Assembly: GCF_002095435.2 (NCBI RefSeq)
Contig: NZ_MJEJ02000053.1
Coordinates: 62,001-126,000 of the forward strand
DNA length: 64,000 nucleotides
Direction of reading: 5' to 3'
From: Williamsia sp. 1138
Lineage (GTDB): Bacteria > Actinomycetota > Actinomycetes > Mycobacteriales > Mycobacteriaceae
Shown here piece after piece: positions 16,147 to 26,693 of the stretch. The translations under genes were made by a program, and so were the position numbers. The stretch's first letter is position 1; every line of letters starts with the position of its first letter. The notes beneath the pieces are model-generated. The model did no database searches, had not been told where the DNA came from, and saw only the letters and a program-made list of their open reading frames with translations.

Positions 16147-17134
16147 ATTGCACCATCCGGAGAACGTCGTATTCCATCTCTGTTCCCAGCCGCCCGAGGG
16201 CGGCCAACCCGACCGACCGGTGCTCGCCACTCAAATGGACTCGGGCCTGTTCGAGGCACATGACGCCCCAGGACACACTCGAGTACAAAATCCACCACCG
16301 CAGCTCGGTGCGGTCGACGTCGCCGTTCCACGGGCGATACGCGTCGAGGAGCTCATCGATCTCGCCGATACCACCCACAGGTGCGGCCTGTCCCCAGCGC
16401 CACGGCCGGGCACACAACCAGCCCAGGTCTTGGATCGGATTGCCGAGGCGGGCGAGCTCCCAGTCCAGGACCGCGACAATGCCGTTCTCGTCCACGATCA
16501 GATTTCCGTTGCGGAAGTCCCCGTGAACGAGGGTCGGGGAGCGCTGCGGTGGACGATTCTCGCGCAGCCACCGCAGCGCGACCTCGAACGACGGCCGGGA
16601 CTGCCCGGTACCGTCGAGCATCTCTAGCACAGCATCGAGCGGGTCCGGGTTCGGCAGATCGGGCAGGTCCCCGACGGGCAGACTGTGGATTCTGCCGAGA
16701 ATCTCTCCGCACTGCCGCGCGAAACCCGCACGTGCGGTAGCGAATCTCTCATCTCGGACGATGCGGCGCGGGATGGTCTCACCATCGACGCGAGCGGTGA
16801 TCAGGTACCCCGCTCCGATCGGACCGCCGTCGGAGTCGGCGGCGATCACTGCCGGAACCGGCACACCCGCGGTGGCCGCCGAAGACAGGAGAGCAGCCTC
16901 GTGCTCCATGTCTCCGCGTCCGAGCCCGCGGCGACGTTCCCGCTGCAGGACCAGTCCCCGAAGCTCACCGCCGACGGTCACGTCGATCGCCCACGACAAT
17001 CGCGATGCGCCCACAGACAGTCGCTGCATGTTCAACACCACGACCTCGTCGTCGGGCCACACCTGTCGGAGTGTCTGCTCGACCGCGCCATCGCCCAGCC
17101 CGCCGTCCACCACAGGCACCGCTGTCGCCGTCAC
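16139..17134 (-). CDS. APH-family phosphotransferase of acyl-CoA catabolic type
   Basis: 331 residues, protein-kinase-like fold with the Brenner motif HGDFRNGNL and metal-binding DWE (AVLDWELARLGNP). It resembles the phosphotransferase domain that is fused to or adjacent to acyl-CoA dehydrogenases (ACAD10/11), which handle 4-hydroxyacyl-CoAs by phosphorylation followed by elimination. GTG at 17134 lies 4 bases after the stop of the acyl-CoA dehydrogenase gene; the longer frame upstream only overlaps that gene. Co-occurrence with the dehydrogenase supports a 4-hydroxy-acid or related route. Confidence 0.85.
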   Translation of the reverse strand: MTATAVPVVDGGLGDGAVEQTLRQVWPDDEVVVLNMQRLSVGASRLSWAIDVTVGGELRGLVLQRERRRGLGRGDMEHEAALLSSAATAGVPVPAVIAADSDGGPIGAGYLITARVDGETIPRRIVRDERFATARAGFARQCGEILGRIHSLPVGDLPDLPNPDPLDAVLEMLDGTGQSRPSFEVALRWLRENRPPQRSPTLVHGDFRNGNLIVDENGIVAVLDWELARLGNPIQDLGWLCARPWRWGQAAPVGGIGEIDELLDAYRPWNGDVDRTELRWWILYSSVSWGVMCLEQARVHLSGEHRSVGLAALGRLGTEMEYDVLRMVQYA

Positions 17135-17138
17135 TCGA

Positions 17139-18320
17139 TCACGCCCACGGGGCAAGCGACGTGTCCTTGAGGAGACGGCGCGCAACCGACATGCGGTGCA
17201 CCTCGTCCGGCCCGTCGTACACCCGGCCGTACCGGGCTTCGCGATACATCCGCTCGAGCGGGGTGTCACTGGTCAGTCCCATGGCGCCGTGGACTTGGAT
17301 GGCACGATCGATCACGTTGTGGAGCATCTGTGCGCCGTGAAACTTGATGAGCGCGATCTCGATTCGGGCGTCGTCACCGGAGTCGAGCTTGCGGGCCGCA
17401 TCCAGAGTCATGAGCCGATGCCCCTGAATCTCGGCCGCAGACTCGGCGATGTACCGCTGGATCTCTCCTTTCTCCGACAGCATCGAACCGTGTGCGTAGC
17501 GGCTGTTCGCGCGTTCGCACATGAGGTCGAAAGCGCGCTGGGCCTGACCGAGCCAGCGCATGCAGTGAAAGATCCGTCCGGGGCCCAACCGCTTCTGCGC
17601 GATCACGAAGCCTTCGCCGCGGCCACCGAGTAAGTTCCCTGCCGGCACCCGTGCCTCCTGGATGCGGATCTCGCAGTGCCCGCCGCCCACATGCCCCATC
17701 GTCGGCACCACACGCTCGATCCGGTAGCCCGGAGTGTCGGTGGGCACGATGATCGAGGAGAATCGGCGATGTTTCGATTCCGCCTCCGGGTCGGTCTCGG
17801 CGAAAATCGTGGTGAACGCCGCATTGTTGGCGCCGCTGGTGAACCACTTGTGTGCGTTGATGACGATTTCGTCGTCCTCGAAGCGCGCTTTGGACTGCAT
17901 CAGTGTGGGGTCCGACCCGGCGACCTCGGGCTCGGTGAGTCCCACGGAGGGGAAGATCTCGCCGCGCACCATCGGCAGCAGCCAGCGATCCTTCTGCTCT
18001 TCGGTCCCGTAGAGGTGAAGCATGTGACAGTCCTGCATCGACGCGGAACCAACGGCAAACTGTCCCAGTTCCGATCGGCCGATGACCTCATTGAGGTAGA
18101 CGAAGTCCATGAACGACACTCCGCCGCCGCCGATTTCGGCTGGGTGGCCCAGGGCCCACAGCCCCTCTTTTTTTGCAGATTCTCGCAACCGGTCCAGGAC
18201 AGGCGCGTGCCAGTATCCGGTCTCTTCCTGCTCCTCGAAGAAGGTCGCCTCAGCCGGGATGACCTCCTCGTCGATGAAGGTCCGCAACCTTTGGCGGAGT
18301 TCCCGGAGTTCTTCGTTCAT
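17139..18320 (-). CDS. Acyl-CoA dehydrogenase
   Basis: 393 residues with the three-domain ACAD layout: N-terminal helical part, beta domain (SVGLTEPEVAGSDPTLMQ, KWFTSGANNA) and C-terminal helical part ending MYREARYGRVYDGPDEVHRM. FAD-dependent alpha,beta-dehydrogenation of an acyl-CoA. Of the ACAD10/11-like branch judging by the neighbouring phosphotransferase. In the middle of the operon, 52 bases after an enoyl-CoA hydratase gene. Confidence 0.92.
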   Translation of the reverse strand: MNEELRELRQRLRTFIDEEVIPAEATFFEEQEETGYWHAPVLDRLRESAKKEGLWALGHPAEIGGGGVSFMDFVYLNEVIGRSELGQFAVGSASMQDCHMLHLYGTEEQKDRWLLPMVRGEIFPSVGLTEPEVAGSDPTLMQSKARFEDDEIVINAHKWFTSGANNAAFTTIFAETDPEAESKHRRFSSIIVPTDTPGYRIERVVPTMGHVGGGHCEIRIQEARVPAGNLLGGRGEGFVIAQKRLGPGRIFHCMRWLGQAQRAFDLMCERANSRYAHGSMLSEKGEIQRYIAESAAEIQGHRLMTLDAARKLDSGDDARIEIALIKFHGAQMLHNVIDRAIQVHGAMGLTSDTPLERMYREARYGRVYDGPDEVHRMSVARRLLKDTSLAPWA

Positions 18321-18372
18321 GATCGATACCTCTCAGATGAAATAGGCGAGTAAATAGCGCAGCTCACGTGCT

Positions 18373-19149
18373 TTAGTGACCGACGAAGATCGGCGACCTG
18401 CGCTCCAGAATCGCGGTGGCGCCCTCGCGGAAGTCGTCGGTGGCGTACGTCGCGGCGGCACCGTCGACTTCCAGACCCGGGTTCTCCGGCGGGAACGAGT
18501 ACGCCCGCTCGAGAGCCTCTTTGGTGATCCGGACGGACACCGGAGCACGACCGGCAAGTGACGTCACCAGCTTCTCCACGGCGCCTGACAGTTCCTCAGC
18601 GGGAACGACTTCCGTGATGAGGCCGAGGGCTGCGGCTGCCGGCGCCTTGAGGAGACGGCCGGTGAAGATGATCTCCTTCGCGCGGCCGATACCGATGAAG
18701 CGCGACAATCGCTGCGACGGTGCGATGAACCCGACGTGGATCTCGGGCCAGCCGACTCGGATCGTGTCGGCTGCGAGCCGGAAGTCGCACGCAATCGCGA
18801 TCTCTGCGGCGTTGCCGATACAGGCGCTGCCGCGCAGGACCGCGACGGTGAGGAACGGCAGCGTCTCGATGGCCCGGAACAGGGCGTACTCCGTCTCGAC
18901 GTAGTCGAGGTACGTCTCATCGCTCATGTCGAGCATTGATTGCAGGTCGGCGCCGCCGCTAAAGGTGTTGTCAGCACCTTCGATCACAAGGACTCGGACC
19001 GTATCGTTCTTCGCGAGTTTGTCGACGTGCGCGGCCATTTCTTTGAGCATCGGCAGTGTGAAGACGTTGGCCGGATGCTCACTGCGAAAGGTCAATCGAG
19101 CGATGTTGTCCGATTCTTCGAGAGTGATCGAGTGCGGGAAATCAGTCAT
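18373..19149 (-). CDS. Enoyl-CoA hydratase
   Basis: 258 residues, crotonase family. Both catalytic glutamates are present: Glu in NAAEIAIACD and Glu in GWPEIHVG, unlike the sister gene at 12704. Hydration of the enoyl-CoA made by the adjacent dehydrogenase is the likely role. ATG at 19149 is preferred over a GTG 12 bases upstream because AAAGGTG lies between them and can serve as ribosome site only for the later start. Confidence 0.88.
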   Translation of the reverse strand: MTDFPHSITLEESDNIARLTFRSEHPANVFTLPMLKEMAAHVDKLAKNDTVRVLVIEGADNTFSGGADLQSMLDMSDETYLDYVETEYALFRAIETLPFLTVAVLRGSACIGNAAEIAIACDFRLAADTIRVGWPEIHVGFIAPSQRLSRFIGIGRAKEIIFTGRLLKAPAAAALGLITEVVPAEELSGAVEKLVTSLAGRAPVSVRITKEALERAYSFPPENPGLEVDGAAATYATDDFREGATAILERRSPIFVGH

Positions 19150-19164
19150 GGGTGCGAGCACCTT

Positions 19165-20379
19165 TCAATTGGAGGTGTAGATGGTTCCGGCGGCGTAGAG
19201 CTCATCGAGCTCACTCTGCGGAAGTCGGAGTAGTTCAGTCAGCACCTGCGAGGTGTGCTCACCGATGTGGGGTGGCGGGGACTGTGGGCGTACGTCGGCG
19301 CCGGAGATCACGTACGGGGCGCTCTGCACGAGCTTCTCGCCGGTGCCGCCACCCATGTCCACCGGCGCAAGTGTTCCGCGCTCGATCAGGTGGGGGTCGG
19401 ATACGTTCTCGGCCACGGACCTGATCCGGGCGGCAGGCAGCCCGGCCGCACTCAGCGCTGCGACGAGGTCATCGGCAGTGCCGAACCGCAGCGCCCAGTT
19501 GTCAAGGATTTCGTAGAGTTCCTCGCGATTGGCGATGCGCGACTCGATGTCGACGAACCTTGGGTCGTCCGCCAGTTCGGGTCGGCCGATCAGTGCCGCG
19601 AGGGTGCCCCACGGGCCGTCGCCGACTGCCGAAAATGTAACGGCTGCACCGCTGTTTGTCGTGAGAACGCCTGATGGCACGGTCTGTGGATGTTTGCTCC
19701 CGTACCGGCCGTACTCGCGCTCACCGCCGGTGAACACCGCCTGCCCGACCGCTTGATCGATCATCGCGAACAGCGCGTCGAACGACGAGATGTCGACATG
19801 GCTGCCCTGGCCGGTCTGTTCTCTTTGGTAGAGCGCGGAGCCGATCGCGGCCACCGCGTGCACGGCGGCGTTCATGTCGCCGAGCGGGGTGCCGAAGTGC
19901 GTGAACGGTCCGCCGTCGTTGCCGGTCAAGGACATCAGTCCCGAGTACGCCTCCGCGACCATTCCGTGCCCGGACATCTGCGAGTACGGTCCCGTCGAGC
20001 CGAAGAGTCCGATCGAGCACAGGACGATGCGCGAATTGCGTTCTTGCAGTGCCGAGTATCCGAGGCCGAGCCGGTCAAGTGTGCCTGGGCGGAAGTTCTC
20101 GACGACGAGATCAGACTGCTCGGCCAGTTGCAGCGCCAGTTCGAGTCCGGCGGGACTTTTCAGGTCGATGCCGACCGATCGCTTGCCGACGTTGTACTGG
20201 GCGAACGCGGTGCTCAAGTCGGTTCCATATCCGATCGGCAGCCGGCGCATGATGTCCCCGGCCCGGGATTCGATGCGGATGACGTCCGCTCCGAGATCGG
20301 ACAGGAGGCGGGTGCAGAAAGGCCCGGCGATCACCTGGCTGAGATCGAGGACGCGCAGTCCGCTGTATCCACCGGTCAT
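19165..20379 (-). CDS. CaiB/BaiF-type CoA-transferase
   Basis: 404 residues, full-length class III CoA-transferase: LRVLDLSQVIAGPFCTRLL at the N-terminus, VVENFRPGTLDRLGLGY, and QGSHVDISSFDAL, where the Asp is the family's acyl-anhydride nucleophile. Transfers CoA between an intermediate and an incoming acid. Its ATG overlaps the TGA of the acyl-CoA ligase gene (ATGA), so the two activation routes are co-produced. Substrate unknown. Confidence 0.9.
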   Translation of the reverse strand: MTGGYSGLRVLDLSQVIAGPFCTRLLSDLGADVIRIESRAGDIMRRLPIGYGTDLSTAFAQYNVGKRSVGIDLKSPAGLELALQLAEQSDLVVENFRPGTLDRLGLGYSALQERNSRIVLCSIGLFGSTGPYSQMSGHGMVAEAYSGLMSLTGNDGGPFTHFGTPLGDMNAAVHAVAAIGSALYQREQTGQGSHVDISSFDALFAMIDQAVGQAVFTGGEREYGRYGSKHPQTVPSGVLTTNSGAAVTFSAVGDGPWGTLAALIGRPELADDPRFVDIESRIANREELYEILDNWALRFGTADDLVAALSAAGLPAARIRSVAENVSDPHLIERGTLAPVDMGGGTGEKLVQSAPYVISGADVRPQSPPPHIGEHTSQVLTELLRLPQSELDELYAAGTIYTSN

Positions 20380-21911
20380 GACGCCGACACTCCCGACCAC
20401 TGGCGTCGCAGCTCGCCTTTGAGCACTTTGCCTGCTCCGCTACGGGGAAGGATGTCGACGAAGTGCACGGCCTTGGGCACTTTGAACCCCGCGAGCCGTT
20501 CACGGACGTAGGCCGTCAGATCGGCCACATCCGGGACCGGATCGCCCTCGACCATCCGGACGAAGGCGACCACGCGCTCTTCGTACAGCGGGTCCGGTAG
20601 TCCCACGACGGCGACCTCGCCGACGCCGGGGAAGGTTGCGATGACGTCTTCGACCTCGCGTGGATACACGTTTTCGCCACCGGAGATGATCAGATCCTTC
20701 ACCCGGTCCACCATCGAGAAGTAGCCGTCGGCGTCGCGTCGCATCAGGTCGCCGGTCTTGAGCCAACCGCCTTCGGCGAAAGCGTCCGCGGTCAGATCCG
20801 GTCGACCGAGATAGCCGGTCATCACCGAGTCCGACCGCACCCACAGCTCGCCGACCTCGTCGACCTCCGAATCCACTCCGTCGGCTCTGACCACGCGGAC
20901 CTCCGTGCCGGCAGTCGGGAGTCCCAACGAACCGAAGTGGTCCAGGAAAGCTTGGCCGCGCAGTGCGAGCGTGTGGGGAGCGGACTCCGTCGACCCGTAA
21001 CCCTGCACCAGTTCCGCGCCGGGGAAGTTCCGCGCAATCGCTTCCAACAGCGTGGGCGTCGCCGAACTGCCGCCGACGTAGACTCCGCGCACTGCCGAGG
21101 TGTCGACGCCGGCCAGGTGCCCCGACTCGAACAGCAGCGAATAGTGAGCCGGAACGCCGACGATGTAGGTGACCCCGGCACCGAGGGCGGAGGCCATCTC
21201 GAGCGGATCGAACTTTTTCAGGATAGTCACCCTGGCGCCTTGCAGGATCAGCTGGTTCGGCACGGCGGCGCCGCCGATGTGAAACTGCGGGAGGATCCCC
21301 AGCAAATGGTCGTCCCGGTGGAGGTGGTAGCCCAGTGCTGCAAAGGCGCTGTCTAGTACTCGTGCTCGCTGGGTGCGCATCACACCCTTCGCTTGTCCGG
21401 TGGTGCCGCTCGTGAACACGATTTCGTGAATGCGGTCCTCGTCATTCTCGATGGGAGGCGGCTGATCACTCGCTCCCGAGCGCGAGAAATCCTCCCAGTT
21501 TTCCCACTGCCCGTTGGCGACTCCGCCGCGGACGAAGCGCAGCCCCGCCCGGCCCGGCCATGCATCCTCGATCGTCGACACGAACGAGTCGCCTGCGACG
21601 ACGATGGCAGGCTCGAGCAGGTCCAGTAGCGGCGTCAGCTCGTGCGGGCGCAGCCACGCATTGAGCGACGAGAACGTCAGTCCCGCCTTGGCGGTCGCGT
21701 AGTAGGCCACCAGGAAGTCAGCGGAATTGTGGTCCAACCACACCAGCCGGTCTCCGGGCCGCAGGCCGGCCGCATAGAAGGCGTTGGCGAGCGCATTCGT
21801 CGTCCTGTCCAGCTCGGTGTACGTGATATCGAGACCATTTTCGGACGTCAGCGCGATTCGAGTGCCGTATGCCGACGCATTTCGCCGCAGTACATCTACG
21901 TGACTGAGCAT
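20376..21911 (-). CDS. Acyl-CoA ligase (AMP-forming)
   Basis: 511 residues, ANL superfamily: FTSGTTGQAKG phosphate-binding loop, YGSTES, WLKTGD and the catalytic Lys in RSGAGKVLKGEL. It would activate the imported carboxylate of this operon to its CoA ester. Follows the LivF gene by 31 bases and overlaps the CoA-transferase gene by 4 bases. AAGG eleven bases upstream of the ATG. Whether the substrate is aliphatic, alicyclic or aromatic cannot be decided from sequence. Confidence 0.9.
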   Translation of the reverse strand: MLSHVDVLRRNASAYGTRIALTSENGLDITYTELDRTTNALANAFYAAGLRPGDRLVWLDHNSADFLVAYYATAKAGLTFSSLNAWLRPHELTPLLDLLEPAIVVAGDSFVSTIEDAWPGRAGLRFVRGGVANGQWENWEDFSRSGASDQPPPIENDEDRIHEIVFTSGTTGQAKGVMRTQRARVLDSAFAALGYHLHRDDHLLGILPQFHIGGAAVPNQLILQGARVTILKKFDPLEMASALGAGVTYIVGVPAHYSLLFESGHLAGVDTSAVRGVYVGGSSATPTLLEAIARNFPGAELVQGYGSTESAPHTLALRGQAFLDHFGSLGLPTAGTEVRVVRADGVDSEVDEVGELWVRSDSVMTGYLGRPDLTADAFAEGGWLKTGDLMRRDADGYFSMVDRVKDLIISGGENVYPREVEDVIATFPGVGEVAVVGLPDPLYEERVVAFVRMVEGDPVPDVADLTAYVRERLAGFKVPKAVHFVDILPRSGAGKVLKGELRRQWSGVSAS

Positions 21912-21942
21912 GAGTCCACAACCTTCCTAGCTTCGTGATCTG

Positions 21943-22618
<676 letters not shown>

Positions 22619-22635
<17 letters not shown>

Positions 22636-23455
22636 CGGAACCCCTCTCTTCGTGCGATTCGTCGGCTGCCGCGTCGTCGAGTGCGACACCGAGGTAGGCG
22701 GTCTTGACCGCGTCGAGTTCCCACACCCGATCCGCGCTGTCGCGGCCGATCAGTTCACCCCAGTTGAGGACGAGGACCTCCTCGCAGATGTCGGTCACCA
22801 GTCGAACGTTGTGCTCGACGAGCAGCACTGTGCTGCCACGATCGCGCAACGCGGTGATGATGGCTCCGATATCTTTCGACTCGTCGCCCGTCATGCCTGC
22901 GGTCGGCTCGTCCAGGATCAGGGTGCTCGGCTCGGTCGCCAGAGCACGAGCAATCTCAACTCGACGCCGGACGCCGTAGGGCAGACCTACGACAGGTGTT
23001 GATGACAATCTGGACAGTTCGAGCTCTTCCAGAAGACCTTCGATGATCTCTCGTTCGCGGGCAGCATGAGCCCGCCTCGCGCTGAGGCTGAGCGATGTGT
23101 TCCGTGCCGGAAGGTGTCGACCGATCCGCACATTCTCGTAAACGGTCTCGTCTTCCAGGAGCAACAGATTCTGGTAGGTACGGGCTACACCGGATCGGGC
23201 CACGGTGTGCGGCCGAGCGCCGGTCAGATCATGACCTGCGATCTTCACTGTTCCACTCGTCGGTTTGATGAACCCGGTGATGAGGTTCAGCAACGTCGTC
23301 TTGCCTGCACCGTTCGGCCCGATCACGCCGACGATGCTGCCCTGCGGAACGTCGAAGGTGACGTCGTTGACTGCGACGACACCGCCGAATCGGCGAGTGA
23401 GATTCGCGATCTCCAGCGCACTGGTAGCGGCCGCTTCCTGGCTCTCGATGGTCAT
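22619..23455 (-). CDS. livG: Branched-chain-amino-acid-type ABC transporter ATPase LivG
   Basis: 278 residues, LivG type: Walker A GPNGAGKTTLLNL, the long insertion between Walker A and signature, a degenerate signature LPYGVRRRVEIARA in place of LSGGQ, Walker B LILDEPTAGM and the LLVEHNVRLV switch. Overlaps the LivM gene by four bases (ATGA). Second ATPase of the importer. Confidence 0.92.
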
Positions 23456-24375
23456 AATTTAGCCACCGCCACGTGCTCCTCCTCGCGCGCCTTCGGGGGT
23501 TGTCCGCTTCCCGGTCCCGGCCGGATCAGATCTGGGACTCTTCGCAACCATCTGATCGTGCGTCGGTCGACGATCCCTTCCGGCAGAAGAAGCATCACGA
23601 TGATCAGAAGCCCGCCGTACAACAGGCCTTCGACCAACGGCCCGGTCTCGCCGAGGTTGAGTCGGACAAGGCCCATGACGACCGCTGCGATGACAGCGCC
23701 TGACCAGTGGAACGCACCGCCGATCATCGCCATCGCCAAGAGTTCCACCAGCAGCCTGAAGTTGAACTGGGTCGGGCTGATGGTGACGGTCCGGAAGGCA
23801 TCGAGCGCCCCTGCAAGACCGGCGATCACGCCGCTCGCGGTAAACGCCCAGGCCCTGTACGCAGCGGTAGGGACACCGACACCCGCCGCGACACGGTCAT
23901 CGAGTCGCATGGAACGCAAGGCCCGCCCGATCCTGGACTGATGTAACAGCTGCAAGATCACACAGCACACGATCAATACTACGACGATGGTTGTCAGGTC
24001 GACTTCGGTCGGTATCCCGACGATTCCCTGGTTACCGCCCGTGAAGTCGATGTTGGCGATGATGAGAACGCAAACCTGACCGACAGCGAAACTGCCCAGG
24101 GCCAAATAGATTCCACGCAACCGCAGAACCAATCGACTGAAGATCATCGCGATCGCGCCCGCCCCCAGCGCTCCGGCGAGGACGCAGACCACGACCGGCA
24201 GTCCTGCCTTCATGTTCAGCAGGGAGGCGATGTAGGCGCCATTGGCGGCGAACCCGACAGTGGCGAGCGAAAGAACGCCGCATTGGAACACGACGAACAT
24301 GCTCAGCACCAGCAAAACGTTGATGAGCAGACTACCGCCTACAAATTGTGAATAGGCATCCATCCAATTAAACAC
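23452..24375 (-). CDS. livM: Branched-chain-amino-acid-type ABC permease LivM
   Basis: 307 residues, about eight to nine hydrophobic helices, with the LivM-type segment RIGRALRSMRLDDRVAAGVGVPTAAYR that forms the ATPase coupling loop. GTG at 24375 chosen because GGAGG stands six bases upstream; the longer open frame reads back into livH. It overlaps livH by 8 bases. Forms the heterodimeric membrane channel with LivH. Confidence 0.9.
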   Translation of the reverse strand: MFNWMDAYSQFVGGSLLINVLLVLSMFVVFQCGVLSLATVGFAANGAYIASLLNMKAGLPVVVCVLAGALGAGAIAMIFSRLVLRLRGIYLALGSFAVGQVCVLIIANIDFTGGNQGIVGIPTEVDLTTIVVVLIVCCVILQLLHQSRIGRALRSMRLDDRVAAGVGVPTAAYRAWAFTASGVIAGLAGALDAFRTVTISPTQFNFRLLVELLAMAMIGGAFHWSGAVIAAVVMGLVRLNLGETGPLVEGLLYGGLLIIVMLLLPEGIVDRRTIRWLRRVPDLIRPGPGSGQPPKAREEEHVAVAKL

Positions 24376-25243
24376 GCTGTTCCTCCGATTGCCCAAAGAG
24401 TCCAGACGGACGCACCACGAGAATAAGAATGATCGCGATATAACCGACCGCTTCACTGAATTCGTTTGCGATGTACGCCGTCGTATACACCTGAGCCAGT
24501 CCCAAGAGCAGACCGCCGATCATCGCTCCGTATACCGAACCCATTCCCCCTATGACGATCACCGCAAAGGCGATCACGAGCAAGGGGTCGCCGGTGGAAT
24601 ACGACAGCGTGGCGGTGGCCGCCGAAATGCAGATGCCGGCCACTGCCGCGAGCGCGCCGGAAATGAATACCGACAGTGCGAAGATCGTAGAGCTTCGCAC
24701 ACCGAGAAGGGCTGCCGTGTCTTCCGACCAGGAGACCGTCCGAGTGGCGCGCCCAGACTTGGTGTACTGCAGCCATATACCGAGGACGGCCATCATGAAG
24801 ATGCCGATTGCGAGGGACATCAGAACCAGCTCGGGGATCTCTAGGGAGCCGATGGACACCGATCCCCGGGGGAACTTCTCGGCGGGAAAGGCTTCGATCT
24901 GAGAATCGGTGTAGGACTGCACAATCGACATCAAAAGGTATGACACACCGATCGTAGCCACGACCATCGCAAACTCTGATGATCGCTTATGTCGCATGTA
25001 CGCGAGAACCGTACTGTCGACCACGACCGCGAGCAGGCCGCCGACGATCATTCCGATGACCATCGACAACCACGTCGGAACTCCCGCTTGCAGGCAGTAG
25101 AAGCAGGCGAACGCGCCCCACGTGATGAATTGTCCGAAAGCGAAGTTCAATACGCGAAGAACTCCCCAGATCAGTGCTACTCCCAATCCCAGCAGCGCAT
25201 ACGAGGCGCCTAAGGAGATGCCGTTTATTGTTTGCTGCAGCAC
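24368..25243 (-). CDS. livH: Branched-chain-amino-acid-type ABC permease LivH
   Basis: 291 residues, hydrophobic, beginning LQQTINGISLGASYALLGLG as LivH proteins do, with FAFGQFITWGAFACF and the C-terminal gate IGGMGSVYGAMIGGLLLG. GTG at 25243 has GGAGG five bases upstream; the longer frame (ATG at 25411) overlaps the livK coding region and is rejected. Partner of LivM. Confidence 0.9.
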   Translation of the reverse strand: MLQQTINGISLGASYALLGLGVALIWGVLRVLNFAFGQFITWGAFACFYCLQAGVPTWLSMVIGMIVGGLLAVVVDSTVLAYMRHKRSSEFAMVVATIGVSYLLMSIVQSYTDSQIEAFPAEKFPRGSVSIGSLEIPELVLMSLAIGIFMMAVLGIWLQYTKSGRATRTVSWSEDTAALLGVRSSTIFALSVFISGALAAVAGICISAATATLSYSTGDPLLVIAFAVIVIGGMGSVYGAMIGGLLLGLAQVYTTAYIANEFSEAVGYIAIILILVVRPSGLFGQSEEQRV

Positions 25244-25289
25244 GTCAACCTCCAATCGGTGAATCGTGGACGGCCAATCACTGAATTGC

Positions 25290-26492
25290 TCATTGTTGGC
25301 AGGCTGGAGTTTCCGGGGTCCACACTTCTGGCTTTCCACTGCGGATCTGCATGGTGACGCCCTGATAGGTAGGTTGCCCGTCTTCGGCCCACTTGTAGTC
25401 GCCGAGGGCACCCTGGAACGCGTCTAAGTTGTGTAGTGCGTCCCGAACCTTCTCGCCGTTGACCGTTCCGGCCTGTTTGATCGCGGTCGCGACGCCCCAG
25501 ACCGCGTCCCGGCCAAGGGCGTTGAACATGTCGGGATCCTCGTTGTTCGCCGTCTTCCAGTTCTTCACGAACTGCGGGTTGATGCCAGCCTGACTCTCGG
25601 TGAACCACGCCTGGGTGAAGAGACCGCACTCGGCCCCTTGGAGGGCTGTGGGACTTGCCAGCGTTTGTTTCGAGGCAAGCGCATTGTCACCGAGGATTTG
25701 CGTCTTGAGCCCCGATGCCGCGATTTGGCTAAGCACCTGCGGTACCTGTCCGGTGTCCACATTGATCACGAGGAGATCCGGGTTCGCGGACTTGATCGCT
25801 GTCAACTGCGCGCTGATGTCAGTGGTCGTTGCCGTGAGGGTCTCGGTTCCCACGGTCTTGACACCGAGCGACTCCAAAAGCTTTGAGCGCGTTTCGAACT
25901 GCCCTGATGTCGTGACCGTGTCACTTCCATACAGGTACGCCGCGGTTTTGGCTCCAGTGGCCTTGACGTACAGAGGGTCGCCGTTCTCAAAAAGATGCGT
26001 GTAGTCCAGCAGCTCGCGGAACATGTAGTCGCCCACATCCGTGACGCCTGCGCCAGACAGTCCGACCGCCATGACGGGTATGCCGGCCTCCTGTGCGGTC
26101 GGGGCCGCGGCAAGGAATGAGTCCGTAAGCGTGTATCCGACGATCGCAGTGACCGGATCCTGCGTGGTCAGCTGAATGGTGCGCGAAACTGCCTCGGTCT
26201 TGTTGGCCTTCGTATCGTAGAAAACGCCCTCGAGCTTGGATTCTCCGAGGTACCCGCTGTTGTTGATCTCGTCAATGGCGAACTTCACGCCCGCCTCTTC
26301 GCCGGTGCCGACTCCGGTGATCGCGGAGCTTCCGGTCAGGTCGAGGGGGACGCCGATCCGGATTGTCGACGGCATGCCGTCGGTGGTTGAGGGACCGCTG
26401 GCGCCGCTTCCGCACGCCGCGAGGCCGCCCACCATCAGGGCCGCCGCCGCGATGGCGGCCCCCTTCGTAGCTAGTGTCCGATTTGAGTTCAT
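25290..26492 (-). CDS. LivK-type substrate-binding lipoprotein
   Basis: 400 residues. The signal peptide ends in a lipobox, LMVGGLAAC, so the mature protein is anchored to the membrane; the rest is a type 1 periplasmic-binding fold (IRIGVPLDLTGSSAITG; GYTLTDSFLAAAPTAQEAGI). First gene of the minus-strand operon and expected to set substrate specificity of the importer. ATG at 26492 chosen because the signal peptide starts there; its nearest ribosome-like site (AAAGGG) is 12 bases away, so initiation may be weak or an upstream TTG may be used. Confidence 0.88.
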   Translation of the reverse strand: MNSNRTLATKGAAIAAAALMVGGLAACGSGASGPSTTDGMPSTIRIGVPLDLTGSSAITGVGTGEEAGVKFAIDEINNSGYLGESKLEGVFYDTKANKTEAVSRTIQLTTQDPVTAIVGYTLTDSFLAAAPTAQEAGIPVMAVGLSGAGVTDVGDYMFRELLDYTHLFENGDPLYVKATGAKTAAYLYGSDTVTTSGQFETRSKLLESLGVKTVGTETLTATTTDISAQLTAIKSANPDLLVINVDTGQVPQVLSQIAASGLKTQILGDNALASKQTLASPTALQGAECGLFTQAWFTESQAGINPQFVKNWKTANNEDPDMFNALGRDAVWGVATAIKQAGTVNGEKVRDALHNLDAFQGALGDYKWAEDGQPTYQGVTMQIRSGKPEVWTPETPACQQ

Positions 26493-26590
26493 TTGGTGGA
26501 CCAACCCTTTCGCATCAAACGCACGAGATACGTGTCGCAGGTAACGCTTCGAATCGGACGTGATGATCGCCACACGTCGATGGTTCATAA

Positions 26591-26640
26591 GATCAAAAGT
26601 CGATCTCGATGTCAACATCATCTTTCGCTAGCTTTTGATC
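26591..26640. promoter_or_regulatory. Inverted 9-mers in the livK/TetR divergent promoter
   Basis: GATCAAAAG at 26591-26599 and CTTTTGATC at 26632-26640 are exact inverted copies 32 bases apart in the 201-bp divergent gap. They could be two half-sites or a looping pair for the adjacent TetR-family regulator. Confidence 0.45.
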
Positions 26641-26693
26641 CCAGTTTGGGGATAAGTTGAAGGAAGTAGCCACAGCTGCGGAGGGAGGCTCGG

